Notes under the pieces: generated by a model
Told to the model about the DNA's origin: nothing
What the model saw: only the letters and a program-made list of their open reading frames with translations
Databases searched by the model: none
Source: Mesorhizobium sp.
GTDB lineage: Bacteria > Pseudomonadota > Alphaproteobacteria > Rhizobiales > Rhizobiaceae
Reading direction: 5' to 3'
Assembly: GCA_004020875.1 (NCBI GenBank)
Contig: SAPZ01000011.1
Span: forward strand, 62,001 to 126,000
DNA: 64,000 bases
Shown here: piece by piece, positions 56,756 through 64,000 of the stretch
Numbering within the stretch: the stretch's first letter is position 1
How the letters are laid out: every line of letters begins with the position of its first letter
Made by a program: the position numbers and the translations under genes

Positions 56756-57676
56756 CTATTTCTTGACCGCGGCCGCGACTTCCGCCGCGAAATCGGTCGT
56801 TTCCTTCTCGATGCCTTCGCCCAGCGCGTAACGCAGATAGGCCGTGATCTTCGCCGGAGCGCCGATCTCCTTCTCGGCATCCTTCAGCGCCTTCTCGACG
56901 GTGATGTCAGGATTGAGCACGAAGGCCTGCTTCAAGAGCACGACCTCTTCGTAGAACTTGCGCAGGCGGCCCTCGACCATCTTCTCGATGATGGCTTCCG
57001 GCTTGCCCGACTGGCGCGCCTGATCGGAGAAGATCGCCTTCTCGCGCTCGACCAGCGCCGGGTCGACTTCCTCCGCGGAAAGCGCGACCGGGTTGCTGGC
57101 AGCGACATGCATCGCGACCTGGCGGGCAAAGGCGTTGGCCGCATGCTCGTTGCCGGTCGTCTCGATCGCGACCAGGACACCGAGCTTGCCGAGGCCGTCC
57201 GCAACCGCATTGTGGACATAGGTCGCCACCGCGCCATGCGGCACGGTGAGCTTCGCCGAGCGGCGGAAACCCATGTTCTCGCCGATGGTGCCGACCGCGT
57301 CCTTGATGGTGTCGGTAACCGACTTGTCGGAGCCCGGATACTTGGCAGCAGCCACGGCCTCCGTCGTGCCATAGGCCAGCGCGACCTTGGCGACGTTGGC
57401 GACGATCTCCTGGAAGGCCGCGTTGCGGGCGACGAAGTCGGTCTCGGAATTGACTTCGACGACAGCGGCTTCACGCACGCCGGAATCGACGCCGATCAGG
57501 CCCTCGGCGGCGGTGCGTCCGGCCTTCTTGTCGGCCTTCGAGATACCCTTCTTGCGCAGCCAGTCGACGGCCGCTTCCATGTCGCCGTTGGTCTCGTTCA
57601 ACGCCGCCTTACAGTCCATCATGCCCGCGCCCGTCAAGTCGCGGAGTTCTTTGACCTGTGCAGCCGAAATCGTCAT
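56756..57676 (-). CDS. tsf: elongation factor Ts
   Basis: A 306-residue EF-Ts, the nucleotide exchange factor of EF-Tu. The N-terminal UBA-like domain reads [20 protein letters not shown], followed by the TDFVARN motif and the dimerisation domain. It lies 121 bp downstream of rpsB on the same strand, the usual rpsB-tsf operon. The gene after it is normally pyrH; here a convergent LysR gene intervenes. Confidence 0.98.
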   Translation of the reverse strand: MTISAAQVKELRDLTGAGMMDCKAALNETNGDMEAAVDWLRKKGISKADKKAGRTAAEGLIGVDSGVREAAVVEVNSETDFVARNAAFQEIVANVAKVALAYGTTEAVAAAKYPGSDKSVTDTIKDAVGTIGENMGFRRSAKLTVPHGAVATYVHNAVADGLGKLGVLVAIETTGNEHAANAFARQVAMHVAASNPVALSAEEVDPALVEREKAIFSDQARQSGKPEAIIEKMVEGRLRKFYEEVVLLKQAFVLNPDITVEKALKDAEKEIGAPAKITAYLRYALGEGIEKETTDFAAEVAAAVKK

Positions 57677-57797
57677 TGTCGCCTCTTTGTCTCAAATGCG
57701 CCGACGCACCAACCGGGACTCGGGTGATGCGCTCGGCAAAAGCGCTTTAGCGCGCCAACTTATTGGAAAGATGAAGGCCGGGTCCCCGCCTTCAATA

Positions 57798-58577
57798 TCA
57801 AGCTTCCGGAGCTTCGCTGGCCGGAGCGTCGAGCGCCGGCTCGACCGGAGCCTCGGCCGAAGCACCGATATCGACGCCGAGCGCGCCCTGCTGGCGGGCG
57901 ATGCCGTCGATGGCAGCCTTGGCGATCAGGTCGCAATAGAGCTGGATGGCGCGGGCCGCGTCGTCATTGCCGGGGATCGGGAAGTCGATCTTGTCCGGGT
58001 CGCAGTTCGAATCGATGATGGCCACCACCGGGATGCCGAGACGCTTGGCCTCGAGGATGGCGATCGCTTCCTTGTTGGTGTCGATGACGAACATCAGGTC
58101 CGGCGTCGAGCCCATGTCCTTGATGCCGCCGAGAGCCTTGTTGAGCTTCTCGCGCTCGCGGTCAAGGTTCAGGCGCTCCTTCTTGGTGAGGCCCTGAGCC
58201 TCGCCGGCCAGCGTCTCGTCGAGCTTGCGCAGGCGCTGGATCGAGTTCGAGATCGTCTTCCAGTTAGTGAGCATGCCGCCCAGCCAGCGCGAGTTGACAT
58301 AGTACTGGGCCGAACGCTGCGCGGCGTCGGCAACGATGTCGGAGGCCTGGCGCTTGGTGCCGACGAACAGCACGCGGCCGCCCTTGGCGACGGTGTCGGA
58401 CACCTGCTTCAACGCCTGGTGCAGCAGCGGCACCGTCTGCGACAGGTCGATGATGTGGATGTTGTTGCGGGCGCCATAGATGTAGGGCGCCATCTTCGGG
58501 TTCCAGCGATGAGTCTGGTGGCCGAAGTGAGCACCAGCTTCCAAAAGCTGGCGCATGCTGAAATCTGGCAGAGCCAT
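57798..58577 (-). CDS. rpsB: 30S ribosomal protein S2
   Basis: A 259-residue S2: [20 protein letters not shown] at the start, then [15 protein letters not shown] and [20 protein letters not shown]. The last 25 residues are an Ala/Glu/Pro-rich tail, common in alphaproteobacterial S2. It heads the rpsB-tsf operon, and a structured leader hairpin lies about 37 bp upstream of its start. Confidence 0.98.
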   Translation of the reverse strand: MALPDFSMRQLLEAGAHFGHQTHRWNPKMAPYIYGARNNIHIIDLSQTVPLLHQALKQVSDTVAKGGRVLFVGTKRQASDIVADAAQRSAQYYVNSRWLGGMLTNWKTISNSIQRLRKLDETLAGEAQGLTKKERLNLDREREKLNKALGGIKDMGSTPDLMFVIDTNKEAIAILEAKRLGIPVVAIIDSNCDPDKIDFPIPGNDDAARAIQLYCDLIAKAAIDGIARQQGALGVDIGASAEAPVEPALDAPASEAPEA

Positions 58578-58613
58578 TCTTTAGTTCCTTTCCGGTTGGC
58601 CTCCACGGACACA

Positions 58614-58641
58614 GGCATTTCGGACAGGATGTCCTGATGCC
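58614..58641 (-). ncRNA. two-tier hairpin in the rpsB 5' leader
   Basis: On the transcript, GGCAT-CA-GGACA-TCC-TGTCC-GAA-ATGCC forms an inner 5-bp stem with a 3-base loop and an outer 5-bp stem separated by a small internal loop. It lies 37 bp upstream of the rpsB start. S2 mRNA leaders are autoregulated in other bacteria, so a cis-regulatory role is plausible. I cannot match it to a named motif. Confidence 0.4.
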
Positions 58642-58778
58642 ACCGGAGGTTTCAGCCGGATTTCTCCCGGCAGACACCAAAGTCCGTGTGTGGAATGAGC
58701 GCGCATATAGAGGGGAAGTCCCATAAACGCAAGCCGGGCGCCGGAAAACGCCCAGACCTGCGGCGATCGGCCCAAATC

Positions 58779-59057
58779 TCAGCGTTTTAGCTTGCCGTTC
58801 GGGACCCTGACGCGGCGAAAGATCGCGACGATTTCCTCGCGGCTGCATTCGACGGCGCCGAGCCGAACCGCGCGGTCGCGCTCGAAGCCGGTGATGTCGT
58901 AATGTGGTGCCGAGGTCTTTGGCGGTCCTTGATAGGAGGAAAGCTTGAGCCCGAGCTCGGTGGCGAAGCGGTGCAATTCGTCCGTATTGTCGGCGAGCAG
59001 ATGGCACCAGCGATGGCCGGCCCACTTCCAGATCGCCGCATCGACATAGACCGCCAT
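58779..59057 (-). CDS. DUF4031 domain protein
   Basis: A 92-residue protein of the DUF4031 family: MAVYVDAAIWKWAGHRWCHL, LADNTDELHRFATELGL, and PHYDITGFERDRAVRLGAVE. Function is unknown. It lies about 200 bp upstream of rpsB on the same strand and 158 bp downstream of the esterase gene. Confidence 0.88.
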   Translation of the reverse strand: MAVYVDAAIWKWAGHRWCHLLADNTDELHRFATELGLKLSSYQGPPKTSAPHYDITGFERDRAVRLGAVECSREEIVAIFRRVRVPNGKLKR

Positions 59058-59145
59058 CAGGCTCGCCGCACTTGCTGATGCCGATACATGGCGTGCCGAC
59101 GCCGAGCGCGCAAGCCCAGCCGCCCGCGGGCCTCAGTACGCTGCA

Positions 59146-59180
59146 CCTCTCCCCCCATTTGTTGCTTTTGTTGGGAGGGG
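59146..59180 (-). terminator. possible hairpin after the esterase gene
   Basis: CCTCTCCC (59146-59153) can pair with GGGAGGGG (59173-59180) with one T-G wobble and a 19-base loop. It lies 36 bp beyond the esterase stop on the minus strand. The long loop makes terminator function uncertain. Confidence 0.3.
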
Positions 59181-59215
59181 AAGGCAACGCAATCGCATGC
59201 AAGCTGATTATCACC

Positions 59216-60004
59216 TCACCCCTGCCCGTCGCCACGTGCGGCGGCGATGATGAGATCGGCGACCTCCTTCGCGTGTGACACCAATGAAAGATGGCCAGCG
59301 TCAAGTTCCACGGTGATCGCCCTCATGCGCGCGGCGAGGAAACGCTCGAGATCAGGATTGATGGTCTCATCATGCTTCGACACCGCGTACCAGGACGGCT
59401 TTGCATGCCATGCGGCCTCGGTGGTGCGGCCGGCAAACAAGGTGGCTGCGGTCGGCTGCTGCTCGGCATAGAGCACCTCGGCCTGCGCATGCGGCACGCC
59501 GTTGGCGAAGTGCTTGAGGAAGGCATCTTCCGACAACGTCGTGAAACCGTCGCGGGTTTGCACACCCGCGCGCACTGGGCCGGTGGGAAACTTTGCCGAC
59601 AGCGCGACGAAGTCCTCGTCCGCGTCAGGTGCGCGGGCCGCGACATAGACGAGGCCGGTCACCTTGGGATCGGTGCCGACCTGGCTGATGACCGTGCCGC
59701 CCCAGGAATGGGCGACGAGCAGCGTTGGCCCATCCTGCTGCGCCACGACACGGCGTGTTTCAGCGACAGAGTTACTCAGCGTGGTCAACGGATTCTGCAC
59801 CGCCGTCACGTGCAGGCCCGCAGCCTGCAGCCTTGCGATGACCTCGCTCCAGCTCGAACCATCGGCCCAGGCGCCGTGCACCAGAACGACATTGTGAGCT
59901 CTAACGGTCTGGTTGCCCTGCGCGCTGGCGATTGAAGACGCGGCCCATGCGAGGGCGGCCGCGACAGCGAATTTGGCGAATTTCGCCCGTGAGATTGCGA
60001 ACAT
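59216..60004 (-). CDS. exported alpha/beta hydrolase (EstC-like)
   Basis: A 262-residue hydrolase. A signal peptide spans about residues 1-28 (FAVAAALAWAASSIASAQG), followed by VVLVHGAWADGSSW, nucleophile elbow VAHSWGGTVI and the terminal ELDAGHLSLVSHAKEV carrying the catalytic His. It resembles small periplasmic esterases of the EstC type. ATG 60004 has GGAG 8 bases upstream; the frame to 60049 is not conserved. The natural substrate is unknown. The 270 bp upstream to eipB contain no evident gene. Confidence 0.88.
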   Translation of the reverse strand: MFAISRAKFAKFAVAAALAWAASSIASAQGNQTVRAHNVVLVHGAWADGSSWSEVIARLQAAGLHVTAVQNPLTTLSNSVAETRRVVAQQDGPTLLVAHSWGGTVISQVGTDPKVTGLVYVAARAPDADEDFVALSAKFPTGPVRAGVQTRDGFTTLSEDAFLKHFANGVPHAQAEVLYAEQQPTAATLFAGRTTEAAWHAKPSWYAVSKHDETINPDLERFLAARMRAITVELDAGHLSLVSHAKEVADLIIAAARGDGQG

Positions 60005-60274
60005 GATGAAACTCCGAGGGAAAGAGGGGGGCGCGAATGGCCGGCACACCCGTTCTTTCGCAAGGGCCGCGCTGGGCGTTACCAGCGCTCACGCGCAAGT
60101 GATGAGCGGGGGCACAAGCAGCCGCAATACCGGATGTTTCCCGCGGGCTTGAGATCATTCCAGCCGACGCAGCTCGGCGCAGCTGAGATGAAGAGGTGCA
60201 CCGCCTGCACGCGACGCCTATTTTGTGCGTGTCCCGCTACGACGTGAGCCAGTATTGCCTGCGTGAGTCCGATG

Positions 60275-61105
60275 CTATTTCGACGCCGGGCAAGGCTTGG
60301 TCTGGTCGAATAGCGACAGGTTCACCAGCTTGCCGGTCATCGAGAAGTCGCCATAGTCCATGACGAGGTCGCGGGTGATGCCGTTCTCGTGCAGCTTGAA
60401 GCTGATCCGGTATTCCGGCACCTCTTCGCCGCTTTTGTCGGTATCGTCGAAATAGGCGATGTCGACCGGCCAGTATTTGTCCGAGGCCAGCTTGGCCAGC
60501 GCCGGCGCTTCCGGATCCGTCTTGTCGGATTCGGTCTTCTTGCCGACGATGACGGTGGTGCTCATCACCTTGTTGGCGTCCTCGGAGCCATCGAACAGAT
60601 TGGTCTGGTAGAAATTCTCGCCCTTTTCGGCCTTGCCGATCAACTCGACCAGATGCTGGGTCGGGAATTGCGTGGCCGCAAGCTCGAGGCTACTTTTCTC
60701 GGGCTTGTCGATATCGACCTTGAGGCCCTTCGGTTCCCTCGTGGCCACCCCCTTCACTTCTTTGTCGAGGTTCTGGTCGACGAAGGATTTCGTCACGAAG
60801 GAAAAGGTCTTGCCTTCGGCATCCTCGAAAGTCGTCGTCTGCTGGTCGGTGAGCCTGGCGTTGTCGTTGGTGACGATCTGGGTGACGAAGCGAAACTTGA
60901 CCGTGTAACCCTCGCAAGCAGAGCCGTTGAACTCATAGACCATGCGGCCGGTGATGCCCGTGATGCCCGAACGGTCGGAGGCCTTGTTGAGCGTCAGATC
61001 GTAGACGGCGCGATGCGCCTGCAGCGCGGGCACCGCAAAGGCCGGCGCCATTGGGAACACCGCAGAAAGACAGGCAGCGGCAAGAAAAAGGCGCGTTGCG
61101 CGCAT
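60275..61105 (-). CDS. eipB: cell envelope integrity protein, EipB/DUF1849 family
   Basis: A 276-residue periplasmic protein. A signal peptide spans about residues 1-24 (FLAAACLSAVFPMAPAFA), followed by the family start HRAVYDLTLNKA and GRMVYEFNGSACEGY. Cys64 and Cys272 (KPCPASK at the C-terminus) match the conserved disulfide of Brucella EipB, a beta-spiral protein needed for envelope stress resistance. ATG 61105 has CGGAG 6 bases upstream; the longer frame to 61318 overlaps the RidA gene region and is rejected. It is divergent from the RidA-family gene. Confidence 0.88.
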   Translation of the reverse strand: MRATRLFLAAACLSAVFPMAPAFAVPALQAHRAVYDLTLNKASDRSGITGITGRMVYEFNGSACEGYTVKFRFVTQIVTNDNARLTDQQTTTFEDAEGKTFSFVTKSFVDQNLDKEVKGVATREPKGLKVDIDKPEKSSLELAATQFPTQHLVELIGKAEKGENFYQTNLFDGSEDANKVMSTTVIVGKKTESDKTDPEAPALAKLASDKYWPVDIAYFDDTDKSGEEVPEYRISFKLHENGITRDLVMDYGDFSMTGKLVNLSLFDQTKPCPASK

Positions 61106-61244
61106 ACGTTGCTCCGATCGTCGCGGCCGCGAGACAGGCCGCAGGGAAAGATGGTCCAGCTTAAAAAAAGTCGTGGCGGAAGCGAGGCAAAAATAGCAAT
61201 TTCGGCCCGGCCAACGCGGCGCCTTCCAGCAATAGGGAAAACCA

Positions 61245-61709
61245 ATGAGCGAAACAATCGAAAAGCGGCTAAGCGATCTGGACGTCACCATCCCGGCAGC
61301 CGCCGCGCCCGCTGCCAACTACGTGCCCTATTGCCGCACCGGCAACACGCTCTTCACCGCCGGCCAGCTGCCGCTGAAGGACGGCAAGCTGCAGGCAAGC
61401 GGGCTGCTCGGCCGCGACATCGACACGGCGGGAGGCAAGGAAGGCGCCAAATTCTGCGCCATCAACATCCTGGCGCAGGCCAAGGCAGCCCTCGGCGATC
61501 TCGAGAAGATCCGGCGTCTGGTCAAGATCACTGTCTTCGTCGCTTCGGCACCTGATTTCGTCGAGCAGCATCTTGTCGCCAACGGCGCCTCCGACTTCCT
61601 GGTCGCGGCGCTGGGCGAGCGCGGCAAGCACGCCCGCTCCGCCGTCGGCACCGCCTCGCTGCCGCTCAACGCCGCGGTCGAGATCGAAGCGATCTTCGAA
61701 GTCGAGTGA
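61245..61709 (+). CDS. RidA-family protein
   Basis: A 154-residue member of the RidA/YjgF/UK114 superfamily: YCRTGNTLFTAGQLPLKDGK and VKITVFVASAPDFVEQHLVA, ending with the trimer-core ARSAVGTASLPLNAAVEIEA. Canonical RidA deaminates reactive enamines; this longer subgroup (COG0251 with a 20-residue N-terminal extension) may differ. Its stop overlaps the start of the phosphodiesterase gene (TGATG), so the two are coupled. Confidence 0.92.
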   Translation: MSETIEKRLSDLDVTIPAAAAPAANYVPYCRTGNTLFTAGQLPLKDGKLQASGLLGRDIDTAGGKEGAKFCAINILAQAKAALGDLEKIRRLVKITVFVASAPDFVEQHLVANGASDFLVAALGERGKHARSAVGTASLPLNAAVEIEAIFEVE

Positions 61710-62446
61710 TGCCCAACATGACCGATCTCTCCTGGCTGATTGCCCGCCCTGTCGCGCATCGCGGCTTCCACGACATGAACAAGGCCCGTTGGGAAAACAC
61801 GTTGTCGGCCTTCGGCGCGGCGGCCGAGCGCGGCTATGCCATCGAATGCGACGTGCATATCTCGTCCGACGGCATCCCGGTGATCATCCATGACAGCGAT
61901 CTGAAACGCTTGACCGGCCAGGACGGCTTTATCTGGCAGCGCACAGCGGCCGAGCTGGCGACGCTCAAGATCGGGAGCACCAAGGACCATGTGCCCACAC
62001 TGCAGGAAGCGCTCGACCTGATCGACGGCCGGGTGCCGCTGGTGGTCGAGCTGAAGGGCGTTCCCGGTCACGACGCGGGCCTGGTGGCAAGCGTCGGCCG
62101 TCTGCTCAAGCGCTACAAGGGCAAGGTGGCGATCATGTCGTTCGATCACTGGCTGATCCGCGACTTCGCCAAGGACGCGCCGGGCATCCCTGGCGGGCTG
62201 ACCGCTTACGGCACGGAGAACCAGCTGATCGAGGCGCATTTCGCCATGCTGGCGCACGACCTCGCCTTTACCTCCTACGCCGCCGGCGATCTGCCGAACC
62301 CCTTTGTCAGCTTCGTGCGCGAAAAGCTGGAGATGCCTGTCATCACCTGGACCGTGCATGACCAGCCGGCGGTCGACCTCACCTTCAAATATGCCGACCA
62401 GATGACCTTCGAGGGTTTCGAGCCAGACCTGGTGAAGGTCGCCTGA
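61709..62446 (+). CDS. glycerophosphodiester phosphodiesterase
   Basis: A 245-residue GDPD-fold enzyme. The catalytic HRGFHDMNKARWENTLSAF segment, ECDVHISSDGIPVIIHD with metal ligands, and the C-terminal TWTVHDQPAVDLTF are visible. It hydrolyses glycerophosphodiesters to glycerol 3-phosphate and an alcohol. ATG 61709 overlaps the RidA stop; an in-frame GTG three bases earlier is less likely. No signal peptide is seen, so it is probably cytoplasmic. Confidence 0.93.
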   Translation: MPNMTDLSWLIARPVAHRGFHDMNKARWENTLSAFGAAAERGYAIECDVHISSDGIPVIIHDSDLKRLTGQDGFIWQRTAAELATLKIGSTKDHVPTLQEALDLIDGRVPLVVELKGVPGHDAGLVASVGRLLKRYKGKVAIMSFDHWLIRDFAKDAPGIPGGLTAYGTENQLIEAHFAMLAHDLAFTSYAAGDLPNPFVSFVREKLEMPVITWTVHDQPAVDLTFKYADQMTFEGFEPDLVKVA

Positions 62447-62500
62447 GGAATGCCCCGAAACGTGACTTGCAGCGACCTTGAGGACGCTTAAATAAGCCCC

Positions 62501-63715
62501 ATGGATCAAGGCGACGACGACGATGGACGGGCAGCGAACGCGGAATATGCGATCCGCGTCGCGGCAGGCATCGGCGCGTTCACCTGCGAGGAATGGGACG
62601 CCTTTGCCGGGACCACGCGCAGCGATAAAGAAAGCGGCTACAACCCGCTGGTTTCATTCGCCTTTCTGAGCGCCCTGGAAGATTCCGGCTGCGCCGTCCG
62701 GCGCACCGGCTGGCAGGGCCATCACCTGCGGCTGGAAACGGCGCAAGGCAGGCTTCTCGGCGCTGTTCCTTGCTATCTCAAATCGCACAGTCAGGGCGAA
62801 TATGTCTTCGACCATGGCTGGTCGGACGCCTTCGAGCGCGCCGGAGGCCGCTATTACCCAAAGCTGCAATGCTCGGTGCCGTTCACGCCGGTCACCGGCC
62901 CTCGCCTGCTGGTCAGCAAAGGCGAGGACGCAGGCGCCGTGAAGGCCGGCCTGGCGGAGGGGTTGAAACTCGTGACCGACAAGCTCGGCGTCTCTTCTGC
63001 GCATGTCACCTTCGCAAACGAGCCCGATGTCGCGACGCTGGAGGCGGCGGGGTTCCTGCATCGCACCGACCAGCAGTTCCATTTCTTCAACGAAGGCTTT
63101 TCGACCTATGACGACTTCCTCGCCACGCTTGCCTCACGCAAGCGCAAGGCGATGAAGAAGGAGCGCCGCGAGGCGCTTGCCGACGGCATCTCTATCGATT
63201 GGCTGACCGGCAAGGAGATCACCGAAACCGCCTGGGACGACTTCTTCGCCTTCTACATGGATACCGGCGGCCGCAAATGGGGCCGGCCCTATCTCAATCG
63301 GCAGTTCTTCTCGCTGATCGGCGAGCGCATGGCCGACGATATTCTTCTGGTGATGGCCAAGCGCAATGGCCGCTACATTGCCGGCGCAATCAACTTCATC
63401 GGTTCCGACGCGCTCTACGGCCGCAACTGGGGCTGCATCGAGGATCACCCCTTCCTGCATTTCGAGGTCTGCTATCACCAGGCCATCGACTTTGCCATCG
63501 AGCGCAAGCTGAAGGTGGTGGAGGCAGGCGCGCAGGGCGAGCACAAGCTGGCGCGCGGCTACCGGCCAGTGACCATGCATTCGGCGCACTACATTTCGCA
63601 TCCCGGCTTGCGCAACGCCGTCGCCGACTATCTCAGGCGCGAGCGGCGCGAGGTCGAGCGCATGGGCGAATATCTCGAAGAGCACACGCCCTTCCGCAAG
63701 GATCTGGGGGAATAA
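62501..63715 (+). CDS. GNAT-superfamily acyltransferase, COG3146/DUF482
   Basis: A 404-residue protein of the COG3146 family, with a GNAT-like double domain related to peptidoglycan-type FemAB acyltransferases: HHLRLETAQGRLLGAVPCYLK, YPKLQCSVPFTPVTGPRLL, and the C-terminal EAGAQGEHKLARGYRPV. The substrate is unknown. It follows the phosphodiesterase by 54 bp and the HIT gene begins 146 bp later, so co-transcription of this short plus-strand run is possible. Confidence 0.88.
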   Translation: MDQGDDDDGRAANAEYAIRVAAGIGAFTCEEWDAFAGTTRSDKESGYNPLVSFAFLSALEDSGCAVRRTGWQGHHLRLETAQGRLLGAVPCYLKSHSQGEYVFDHGWSDAFERAGGRYYPKLQCSVPFTPVTGPRLLVSKGEDAGAVKAGLAEGLKLVTDKLGVSSAHVTFANEPDVATLEAAGFLHRTDQQFHFFNEGFSTYDDFLATLASRKRKAMKKERREALADGISIDWLTGKEITETAWDDFFAFYMDTGGRKWGRPYLNRQFFSLIGERMADDILLVMAKRNGRYIAGAINFIGSDALYGRNWGCIEDHPFLHFEVCYHQAIDFAIERKLKVVEAGAQGEHKLARGYRPVTMHSAHYISHPGLRNAVADYLRRERREVERMGEYLEEHTPFRKDLGE

Positions 63716-63861
63716 GCTCTCGCGGTCAGTGGCTTCCGGCAAATGCCGGCGCTCATGCAGTAGAGGGCGTGCGTTACCGGATCATGGATATCGCCCGAGC
63801 GCCTTGCCGCCCACCCGCGGCTTCGCTACACCGGACGGCGAATGCAATTGGGAGTGCCCCC

Positions 63862-64000
63862 ATGGCCGAAGCCTATGATCCCGGCAACATTTTCGCGAAA
63901 ATCCTGCGCGGCGAGATTCCCTCGCACCGCGTCTATGAGGACGACGCGGTCGTCGCCTTCATGGATGTGATGCCGCAAGGCTCGGGGCACACGCTGGTGG
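63862..64000 (+). CDS. HIT-family nucleotide-binding hydrolase (5' part)
   Basis: The window ends inside this gene. The 46 visible residues, NIFAKILRGEIPSHRVYEDD followed by AVVAFMDVMPQGSGHTLV, match the N-terminus of HIT (histidine triad) hydrolases. The triad itself lies beyond the window. ATG 63862 follows GGGAG by about 8 bases. Confidence 0.92.
   Translation, partial: MAEAYDPGNIFAKILRGEIPSHRVYEDDAVVAFMDVMPQGSGHTLV

Overview
The window looks like a chromosomal segment of a Mesorhizobium-type alphaproteobacterium (Rhizobiales, Phyllobacteriaceae). This rests on high GC, an alphaproteobacterial SOS box (GAAC-N7-GAAC) in front of lexA, Rhizobiales-restricted families (DUF982, EipB/DUF1849), and the gene orders ppiD-trpD-trpC-moaC-moeA-lexA and pyrH-frr-uppS-cdsA-rseP-bamA-lpxD-fabZ-lpxA-lpxI-lpxB. 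It contains about 57 protein genes or gene pieces. I see no rRNA, tRNA, CRISPR array, transposase or phage genes.

Layout. (1) 0-8 kb is an accessory catabolic block. A four-gene minus-strand operon (hyuA, hyuB, a small 2Fe-2S protein and a flavoprotein) has ATGA overlaps at every junction. A LysR regulator and a divergent DadA-like FAD oxidoreductase complete it. Together they could open a hydantoin-type ring and oxidise the released N-substituted amino acid. (2) 8-9.1 kb is gene-poor and relatively AT-rich. (3) 9.1-16.3 kb is a type I secretion locus: a 1025-aa DUF5801-type substrate with a duplicated internal module, an HlyB-type ABC transporter broken by a 1-base frameshift, and an HlyD adaptor. 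A large SPFH protein follows, convergent. (4) 18.9-21.6 kb has DUF982, an NCS1 nucleobase/hydantoin-type permease and a DUF1697 protein. (5) 21.6-31.7 kb is core metabolism: pyrG, an L,D-transpeptidase, secG, tpiA, then ppiD-trpD-trpC-moaC-moeA. (6) 31.8-35.8 kb holds kynurenine/anthranilate genes: a formamidase, 2-aminobenzoate-CoA ligase and kynureninase. (7) 36-41 kb has lexA, comEC and gltX. (8) 41.1-53.8 kb has gltA, then the lipid A, outer-membrane assembly and phospholipid precursor cluster down to pyrH. (9) 53.9-56.7 kb is an aldo/keto reductase, SnoaL-like protein and LysR block sitting between pyrH and tsf. (10) 56.8-64 kb has tsf, rpsB, DUF4031, an esterase, eipB, RidA, a phosphodiesterase, a GNAT-like protein and the start of a HIT protein.

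The most notable observations are: the frameshifted type I secretion ATPase beside an apparently intact substrate and adaptor; the duplicated substrate module lacking RTX repeats; candidate LysR operators sharing GCTTATG in front of both catabolic transcription units; and three convergent 3'-3' junctions of almost the same length (65-74 bp) filled by unrelated short tandem repeats that supply the stop codon of the minus-strand gene. All family calls are from reading the sequence; no database search was run.
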